From a bacterium (GTDB lineage: Bacteria; Bacillota; Clostridia; Oscillospirales; Oscillospiraceae): a stretch of 18,315 bases of DNA. A program made the translations under genes and the position numbers. Below are positions 13,946 through 18,315 of this stretch, one piece after another. Under the pieces are notes generated by a model that was not told the DNA's origin, ran no database searches, and worked only from the letters and a program-made list of their open reading frames with translations. The stretch is from positions 1 to 18,315 of the forward strand of contig SFQY01000024.1 in assembly GCA_004562395.1 (NCBI GenBank). Direction: 5' to 3'. Each line of letters starts with the position of its first letter. The first letter of the stretch is position 1.

Positions 13946-14013
13946 GATTTTGAAAAATGCGTATACCGCTTTTCCCCAGCAGCCCGATAAATTGGAATTT
14001 GACGGGGTGTTCC

Positions 14014-14037
14014 GTAGGGCGGGGTCATGACCCCGCC
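14014..14037 (+). repeat. REP-like palindrome 5
   Basis: GTAG foot and GGCGGGGTCA/TGACCCCGCC arms, a perfect palindrome with TCATGA at the centre instead of the GGCTNGCC centre of copies 1-4. Inside element B. Confidence 0.8.
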
Positions 14038-14100
14038 GACCAGGTTCCATTTTTTGACCGGGCATCATTCAACGGAATTGCCAGGAAATCGTTACATTTC

Positions 14101-14124
14101 GGCGGGGGCGAGCCCCCGCCCTAC
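14101..14124 (-). repeat. REP-like palindrome 6
   Basis: Minus-strand copy of the GGCGGGGGC-arm type with the GTAG foot at its right end, inside element B. Confidence 0.8.
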
Positions 14125-14179
14125 GGTATGAACGAACCTTTTTTCGTTCAACCAACCGATCGAAAACTTGCAGCGGGTC

Positions 14180-14203
14180 GGCGGGGTCATGACCCCGCCC
14201 TAC
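14180..14203 (-). repeat. REP-like palindrome 7
   Basis: Minus-strand copy with the TCATGA centre, the mirror of copy 5, inside element B. Confidence 0.8.
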
Positions 14204-14328
14204 GAAATATCCCTGCAAACACCAATTTCTCGGGCAGCTGTGCAAATCCGATAAGCACAAAAAAATTTTCCATTTTCCGCAACCATGCCGCGATTTTGTC
14301 GAGTAATAAGATTGAAGGAGGGATTCCC

Positions 14329-15255
14329 ATGAAAATGAAAAAGTATGTATCCTTGCTGCTGTGCGCCCTGCTGCTGATGGGCCTGTTTACCGGCTGCGGC
14401 AGCGGCTCCAAAGCCATGACATCCGCCGCTTCTTATGATATGGCCGTTGCCGAAGAAGCGCCTGCTGCCAGGAACGCCGCCGGCGGCACCCTGACGGATT
14501 CCGGCGCCTCCGGGTCCACGGTGCTGCCCCAGAGCCGGAAGTGGATCGTCACCGTGTACCTGTCCGCCGAGACCGAGGACCTGGACGCCCTGACGGCGGC
14601 CCTGGACGAGACCATCGCCGCCCTGAACGGCTATGTGGAGGACCAGAGCGTCTACAACGGCAGCACCTATTCCAACCGCCGCTACCGCAACGCCAGCCTG
14701 ACCGTCCGGATCCCGGCAGAGGATGTGGACCAATTCACGCAGCAGGTAGCGGGCATTGCCAACGTGGTCTCCAAGGAGACGAACCGGCAGGACGTGACAC
14801 TGAGCTATGTGGCCACGGAAAGCCGCATGACCGCCCTGCAGACCGAGGAAACCCGGCTGCTGGAGCTGATGGCCCAGGCGGAAACCATGAGCGATCTGCT
14901 GGAGATCGAGGCGCGGCTGACAGACGTGCGCTATGAACTGGAAAGCGTCACCTCCCAGCTTCGGCTGTACGACAACCAGATCGACTACGCCACCATCTAC
15001 TTAACCATCTCCGAGGTCCAGGAATATACCCCGGTGGAGGAGCCTACCCTCTGGGAGCGGATCAGCGGCGGCTTCCTCAGTAGTCTGAAGGGACTGGGCA
15101 GCGGGCTTTTGGACCTCATGGTATGGCTCATCGTCAGCTCTCCCTATCTGGTGGTCATGGCCGTCATTGCCCTGATCGTGGTGCTGCTGGCAAAGCGGGC
15201 AAGGAAGCACCGCAAGGCCAAAAAAGCCCCCAAGGACGAATCTCAGCAAGCATAA
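14329..15255 (+). CDS. DUF4349 domain-containing lipoprotein
   Basis: This 308-residue envelope protein starts with a lipoprotein signal peptide ending LFTGC (Cys23; Phe at -3 is slightly atypical). An Ala/Ser-rich linker runs to about 68. The DUF4349 region has a beta-rich part (KWIVTVYLSAETEDLDAL, ASLTVRIPAEDVDQF), a long helical coiled-coil-like segment (about 176-215, rich in E, L and R), and then the YATIYLTISEVQEY strand. A single membrane segment (about 265-285) is followed by a basic tail RARKHRKAKK. It would thus be held to the membrane at both ends. The family's biochemical role is unknown; envelope organisation or sensing is a guess. The start has GAAGGAGGG upstream. It appears monocistronic. 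Confidence 0.88.
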   Translation: MKMKKYVSLLLCALLLMGLFTGCGSGSKAMTSAASYDMAVAEEAPAARNAAGGTLTDSGASGSTVLPQSRKWIVTVYLSAETEDLDALTAALDETIAALNGYVEDQSVYNGSTYSNRRYRNASLTVRIPAEDVDQFTQQVAGIANVVSKETNRQDVTLSYVATESRMTALQTEETRLLELMAQAETMSDLLEIEARLTDVRYELESVTSQLRLYDNQIDYATIYLTISEVQEYTPVEEPTLWERISGGFLSSLKGLGSGLLDLMVWLIVSSPYLVVMAVIALIVVLLAKRARKHRKAKKAPKDESQQA

Positions 15256-15305
15256 TCTTCTCAACCGCATACCAAAAGGGGCTGTTAAATAACCCCTAAG
15301 AAATC

Positions 15306-15341
15306 AAGCAGATCCTTTCCGGAATCGGAAAGGGTCTGCTT
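15306..15341 (+). terminator. Hairpin, probable terminator of the DUF4349 gene
   Basis: AAGCAGATCCTTTCCG and CGGAAAGGGTCTGCTT form a 16-bp stem with one G-T wobble around GAAT. The following TGTTTC is only a weak T-run. The next 160 bp up to the promoter at 15502 hold nothing recognised. Confidence 0.5.
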
Positions 15342-15501
15342 GTTTCGGGTATCAATGCTGTGAATAACCTTTTGGGTAAAAAGCGTACACGAACCGCAGC
15401 CGGAAAAAATCGCTTTTCTTCGGCGGGCTTTCGGGTTATTCCGCCAGCGGATTTGACGGGTTTTGCCTTTGTCCGGGGACCCAACCACCCCCGGTGTCCG
15501 C

Positions 15502-15530
15502 TTGACATTTCCTTCCCCCGCGGCTATAAT
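15502..15530 (+). promoter_or_regulatory. Perfect-consensus sigma-A promoter
   Basis: TTGACA (15502-15507), exactly 17 bp, and TATAAT (15525-15530), full consensus in both hexamers and spacer. It drives a 73-codon gene, implying strong constitutive transcription or tight regulation by an unseen factor. Confidence 0.88.
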
Positions 15531-15558
15531 ACCAGAAAAACAAAAAGGAGGAAAAGAG

Positions 15559-15780
15559 ATGCTGGACCTTCTGGTAATCCTGCTGTTCTGCTGGCTTTTC
15601 TTCAAAGCTCTGGGACTCGCCTTCAAGATGGCCTGGGGCGCCGCGAAGATCGCGGCCTCCGTGCTGTTTGCCGTTGCCGTCCCTTTGCTGGTGGTATGCC
15701 TGATCTTCGCCGGCGGCCTGCTTCTGCTTGTGCCCGTGGCCCTGATGGGATTGGCTTTCTGGCTCCTGAAAAAAGCCTGA
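15559..15780 (+). CDS. Small hydrophobic membrane protein (73 aa), unknown function
   Basis: The protein begins MLDLLVILLFCWLFFKALG and is almost wholly hydrophobic. A first segment at about 1-20 is followed by a short amphipathic stretch (FKMAWGAAKIA), then one long or two adjacent segments (about 30-70) ending in the basic tail LLKKA. It is predicted to be an integral membrane protein with two to three passes. No domain is recognised. The ATG has AAGGAGG 8 nt upstream; a longer reading would run back through the promoter and was rejected. It is a single-gene unit with a perfect promoter and its own terminator, so it is very probably real and well expressed. Confidence 0.75.
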   Translation: MLDLLVILLFCWLFFKALGLAFKMAWGAAKIAASVLFAVAVPLLVVCLIFAGGLLLLVPVALMGLAFWLLKKA

Positions 15781-15795
15781 GTTTTCCATAAAAAC

Positions 15796-15853
15796 CGGTA
15801 ATCGGCCCCGGGGGAAGGTCTTGCACCGCCCGGGAACCGACTGCCGTTTTTTT
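15796..15853 (+). terminator. Terminator of the small membrane protein gene
   Basis: An interrupted long stem pairs CGG, TCGG and CCCGGG with CCCGGG, CCGA and CCG, followed by seven Ts (15847-15853). Confidence 0.65.
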
Positions 15854-15864
15854 GCGCCGCGTTT

Positions 15865-15891
15865 TTAGCACTCTTATGCCGAGAGTGCCAG
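15865..15891 (+). promoter_or_regulatory. CIRCE element (HrcA operator)
   Basis: TTAGCACTC, a 9-nt spacer and GAGTGCCAG. The left arm is identical to the CIRCE consensus; the right arm differs from GAGTGCTAA at two positions. Spacer length is exact. It is 180 bp upstream of the Hsp20 start and indicates heat-inducible, HrcA-repressed transcription. No clear -35/-10 pair was identified next to it. The 15892-16072 leader is AT-rich at first and shows no open frame with a ribosome binding site. Confidence 0.85.
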
Positions 15892-16072
15892 ATTTTACAG
15901 ATCGTTCATTTTGGATTCATAAAAAATGCGTTTTTGAGGGGTATATTTTAAAACAGAAAAAAGAAAGCAAACGGTCCCGGATACAGCGAGATCCCCTCCG
16001 GCTCAGCCCGCCTTGCCGGATGAAGCAACACAGGCGGCCAACCGGGACCCAGCGCCATTAGGAGGTATTTTT

Positions 16073-16522
16073 ATGTTTGAACTTGCCCGCAGAAACAATC
16101 ATCATGCCGTAAACGCCTATAACCCCTTCCGGGAGATGGAAGATCTGGAACGCAGCTTCTTCGGCGAACCCTTCTTTGAGAACCGGGATCTGGCGGAATT
16201 TAAGACCGACGTCACCGACGAAGGAGACCATTATCTGCTGGAGGCAGACCTGCCCGGCTTTGACAAGAAGGACATCCACCTGGACATCAGCGGCGACGTT
16301 CTGACCATCCAGGCCGAGCGCCACTCCAAGGTGGAGGAAAAGGACAAGAAGGACAGAGTCATCCGCGTGGAGCGCTCCTATGGCTCCTACAGCCGTCAGT
16401 TTGACCTGTCCTCCGTAAATGCCGATCAGATCAAAGCCAAATACGACAACGGCGTCCTGACCCTGACCCTTCCCAAGAAGCAGGCCACCCTTCCGGCATC
16501 CAGAACTCTGGAAATCGAGTAA
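16073..16522 (+). CDS. Hsp20/alpha-crystallin family small heat-shock protein
   Basis: This 149-residue ATP-independent holdase binds unfolding proteins during stress. A short N-terminal arm (NPFREMEDLERSFFG) precedes the alpha-crystallin domain from about residue 45. Its landmarks are DVTDEGDHYLLEADLPGFDKK, the beta strand LDISGDVLTIQAERH, the SYGSYSRQFDL strand, and the near-terminal NGVLTLTLPKK signature. The ending LEIE provides an IxI-like C-terminal anchor. The ATG follows TAGGAGG. It has a CIRCE operator upstream and a strong terminator downstream, so it is a monocistronic heat-shock gene. Confidence 0.95.
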   Translation: MFELARRNNHHAVNAYNPFREMEDLERSFFGEPFFENRDLAEFKTDVTDEGDHYLLEADLPGFDKKDIHLDISGDVLTIQAERHSKVEEKDKKDRVIRVERSYGSYSRQFDLSSVNADQIKAKYDNGVLTLTLPKKQATLPASRTLEIE

Positions 16523-16556
16523 ACCCCAAAACAGCCAATCTTCCCAATCCTGACAA

Positions 16557-16603
16557 GCGCCGGGGCGGAACAAAAAATGTTCCGCCCCGGCGCAATTATT
16601 TTT
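16557..16603 (+). terminator. Terminator of the Hsp20 gene
   Basis: GCGCCGGGGCGGAACA/TGTTCCGCCCCGGCGC forms a perfect 16-bp stem around five As, followed by AATTATTTTT. The T-run overlaps the last codons of the convergent NuoE-like gene. Confidence 0.92.
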
Positions 16604-17030
16604 GGGAGGCACTTTCCAGCAACCGCCGCAGCAATGCCTCATCCGCCCGGTGGTAAAGCTGTCCGTCCCAGCGGATATTGGGTCCCTTCCCGCACATACG
16701 CATACAGGGTACGGTTTTCACCGAGATTCCCGATGCCCGGAGTTTCTCCGCGAAGGCGGCCAGAGCTGCGTGTTTGCCGCAGTTGGGACCGCCGCAGATC
16801 TCCAGGCAGTGGGTATCCTTCAGGCGCAGGCTGGGAATGCGGCGGATCAGGGCCAGGAGGTAACTCTCCTTCACGCAATAGGCCTCTGCCACAGGCGCCA
16901 GCGCTGCCTCAGGAATACCGCCGCCGTTTTCCTGCTGCACCTCCCGCAAAAGACTCACCAGCGCGCTCTGATCTCCCGGCGCCCCCCGCTGTCCATAGTA
17001 GGCGATGGCTTCCTCTAAATTCCAGGGCAT
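16596..17030 (-). CDS. Orphan NuoE-like thioredoxin-fold [2Fe-2S] protein
   Basis: The 144-residue protein matches the 24-kDa / NuoE / HydA-associated subunit family, which carries one [2Fe-2S] cluster and passes electrons in NADH or formate dehydrogenases and electron-bifurcating hydrogenases. An N-terminal helical bundle (LVSLLREVQQENGGGIPEAAL) is followed by the thioredoxin-like domain with cluster ligands C79 and C84 (CGGPNC) and C109 and C113 (CMRMC). It is slightly short. An AAAGGAG ribosome binding site precedes the ATG. Normally a NuoF-like flavoprotein gene is adjacent; here the only partner is an acyltransferase-like membrane protein gene 24 bp upstream, so its electron partner must be encoded elsewhere. 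Confidence 0.85.
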   Translation of the reverse strand: MPWNLEEAIAYYGQRGAPGDQSALVSLLREVQQENGGGIPEAALAPVAEAYCVKESYLLALIRRIPSLRLKDTHCLEICGGPNCGKHAALAAFAEKLRASGISVKTVPCMRMCGKGPNIRWDGQLYHRADEALLRRLLESASQK

Positions 17031-17054
17031 AGATCTTCTCCTTTCATTCCTTCG

Positions 17055-18110
17055 TCATGCTGTCTCCTGCTTATTCTTGACACGGAAAAGAAAATGATCC
17101 ATTTTTTTCAGGAACCCTTCAAACAGAAGCGTCAGAATGCAGGTGATCAGGAAGCATACCACCATCAGGGTCACCGTATTGTTCTGAAAGATCCCCAGAT
17201 GGCGCAGCGCGATCATGGGAAGCCGCTGCAAAATATACATTCCGAAAATATGCCTTCCCAGGAACTGCAGCAGAGGATTGTCCAGTCTGAACTTCATGGA
17301 AAGCAGGAGCAGCACCATCATAAAAATCAGCGCGTACACATGAAAGCCCCAGGGATACAGGTTCGCCACGTTCCGGAAGACCGCAAAGGCGGAAACGGAA
17401 CCCAGCAGCGCCGCCAGATAAATGACATCCCCGCCCATGAGGATTTTTTCGATCCGCTCTCTGAAAAGGGAATACCAGATTCCCATGGAATAGCACAGGA
17501 GGGTATTGTGCCAGTGTTCCCTCTGCCACCCCATCAGCCAATAGATCTCCGCGATTGTCAGAACCGTCACAGCCGTTGCTGCGGCCGTTTTGTTTTTCCG
17601 GAAGACAGTAAAAGAAACTGCCGTAATGAGATATAACGTGACAATGGCAAAGATATACCATGTGCTGTTTCCGAAACCGTGCAAACAAATCAAAGACAGG
17701 AGAACGCTCTTCCATGTAACGGTATTTCCTCTGAACAGATACAGCGCCAGAAACAGCAGCACCGCTGCGTCGAAGTGGAGCAGGGTTTTCAGCGCCCGGT
17801 CCACGGGAATCCTGCGGACATAGCTGTGCCCCTTGGCCCGGATGGACTCCATGACCCCAAAGCCGGAATAGAACAGAAAGGGCACAACGATCAGCTGACC
17901 CAGAAATTCCGAGACCCCCACTGCCATAAAGTCCGTCTCCTCCGGGGTAATGTAGGTACGGAAATGCTGAAAGAAGACGAGCATGACAAAAACGCCCTTC
18001 AGGGCTGTGGACTTTTCCACCGAACAGTAATCCCGGTGAAAAGAACCTTCCCCGGCGATTTTCATGCCGCTGATAAACATCAGACCGGCCAGGATCATAA
18101 CAACAGACAT
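17055..18110 (-). CDS. Acyltransferase-3-like multi-pass membrane protein
   Basis: This 351-residue protein has about ten hydrophobic segments in the pattern of acyltransferase family 3 (OafA/OpgC-like) enzymes, which acylate cell-surface glycans. After the first membrane segment come the charged DYCSVEKSTALKGVFVMLVFFQHF, with the family's characteristic His in the FFQH position of membrane segment 2, and a VPFLFYSGFGVMES segment. The last part (LLQFLGRHIFGMYILQRLP) matches the family's C-terminal region. The start was set at the ATG at 18110, with GAGGTGG just upstream; an upstream TTG at 18143 has none. It heads a two-gene operon with the NuoE-like gene. The acceptor is unknown, and some proteins of this fold act in other surface pathways. 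Confidence 0.75.
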   Translation of the reverse strand: MSVVMILAGLMFISGMKIAGEGSFHRDYCSVEKSTALKGVFVMLVFFQHFRTYITPEETDFMAVGVSEFLGQLIVVPFLFYSGFGVMESIRAKGHSYVRRIPVDRALKTLLHFDAAVLLFLALYLFRGNTVTWKSVLLSLICLHGFGNSTWYIFAIVTLYLITAVSFTVFRKNKTAAATAVTVLTIAEIYWLMGWQREHWHNTLLCYSMGIWYSLFRERIEKILMGGDVIYLAALLGSVSAFAVFRNVANLYPWGFHVYALIFMMVLLLLSMKFRLDNPLLQFLGRHIFGMYILQRLPMIALRHLGIFQNNTVTLMVVCFLITCILTLLFEGFLKKMDHFLFRVKNKQETA

Positions 18111-18166
18111 GGTGCCACCTCTTCTGTTTCCATATGTATGCAAAAACAGGTATAGAAAACTTTTTC

Positions 18167-18195
18167 ATTATAGAGCCGGCCGGTATCCTTGTCAA
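18167..18195 (-). promoter_or_regulatory. Perfect-consensus promoter of the acyltransferase operon
   Basis: On the minus strand TTGACA (complement of 18190-18195), 17 bp, and TATAAT (complement of 18167-18172). The leader to the ATG at 18110 is about 50 nt. Confidence 0.88.
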
Positions 18196-18232
18196 GGACG
18201 GTTCCGCCCCGGGCAGCGAATTTTAGACAGCA

Positions 18233-18263
18233 AAAAACCGCATCCGAAACGGATGCGGTTTTT
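18233..18263. terminator. Bidirectional hairpin terminator near the right edge
   Basis: CCGCATCCG/CGGATGCGG around AAA, flanked by A-runs and T-runs on both sides, so it can act in either direction. It most likely ends a minus-strand gene beyond the right edge, insulating the acyltransferase promoter. Confidence 0.8.
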
Positions 18264-18315
18264 GTGTTGGCATTACCTATCTTCCCGGGCAGTCACCCGC
18301 CAAGTATTGTGGGCG

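Larger units (their letters stand above)
13979..14238. mobile_element. MITE-like element B with inverted ends and three REPs
   Basis: A 260-bp non-coding element. The left end is GCAGCCCGATAAATTGG-AA-TTTG (13979-14001). The right end, read in reverse complement from 14238, is GCTGCCCGAGAAATTGG-TG-TTTG, so 19 of 23 positions match. The same ends bound element A at 2505-2756, but the interiors differ: here the interior carries REP-like palindromes at 14014, 14101 and 14180. The gene-free stretch 13701-14328 thus consists of the tdk promoter region, a REP variant, AT-rich repeats, this element, and 90 bp leading to the lipoprotein ribosome binding site. Confidence 0.65.

Noticed and set aside
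9577..14203. The repeated palindromes as a CRISPR array.
   Set aside because: Copies are in both orientations with irregular spacing from 61 bp to more than 2 kb, and there are no cas genes.
18111..18143. An earlier TTG start for the acyltransferase-like gene.
   Set aside because: It lacks a ribosome binding site, while the ATG at 18110 has GAGGTGG just upstream.

Overview
The window looks like a chromosomal segment of a GC-rich, gut-type clostridium, most likely Oscillospiraceae/Ruminococcaceae. The grounds are AGGAGG-type ribosome binding sites throughout, sigma-A promoters with 17-bp spacers, a CIRCE operator, a BMP-type nucleoside ABC transporter, a DUF4349 lipoprotein, and a high density of GC-rich palindromic repeats. 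No species can be named from the sequence alone.

Layout. Positions 1-1672 (minus): the start of a class II aldolase preceded by an L-fucose-isomerase-like sugar isomerase, a sugar catabolic operon with a structured leader. 1792-2516 (plus): a chloramphenicol-acetyltransferase-like gene whose stop codon lies in the terminal repeat of a MITE-like element. 2868-3850 (plus): a tRNA-Gly(CCC) with promoter and terminator, then two small conserved-looking genes of unknown function. 3876-13760 (minus): a large nucleoside uptake and salvage block. 13776-14328: a stretch of repeats without a gene. 14329-15853 (plus): a DUF4349 lipoprotein and a 73-residue membrane protein. 15865-16603 (plus): a CIRCE-controlled Hsp20. 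16596-18195 (minus): a multi-pass acyltransferase-3-like protein and an orphan NuoE-like [2Fe-2S] protein.

The salvage block forms one physiological unit. In transcription order it holds tdk, deoC, deoD, deoB, a transposase gene, cdd, then a BMP nucleoside-binding lipoprotein, an ABC ATPase with two nucleotide-binding domains, and two permeases. Nucleosides taken up by the transporter are deaminated (Cdd), phosphorolysed (DeoD), and the pentose phosphate is isomerised (DeoB) and split (DeoC); Tdk rescues thymidine. A strong terminator hairpin between the lipoprotein and the ATPase probably sets a high binding-protein to transporter ratio.

The most unusual content is a REP/RAYT-like system inside this block. 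Seven 24-nt palindromes share a GTAG foot and GC-rich arms, and an eighth is a looser variant. One lies within the coding frame of a REP-associated tyrosine transposase gene (9615-10115) and another just behind it. Two sit inside a 167-bp element with perfect 16-bp inverted ends between deoC and deoD, and three sit inside a 260-bp element upstream of the DUF4349 gene. That last element shares its terminal inverted repeats with the element at the end of the acetyltransferase gene. The transposase gene overlaps the end of deoB, whose last residues appear to be supplied by the insertion.
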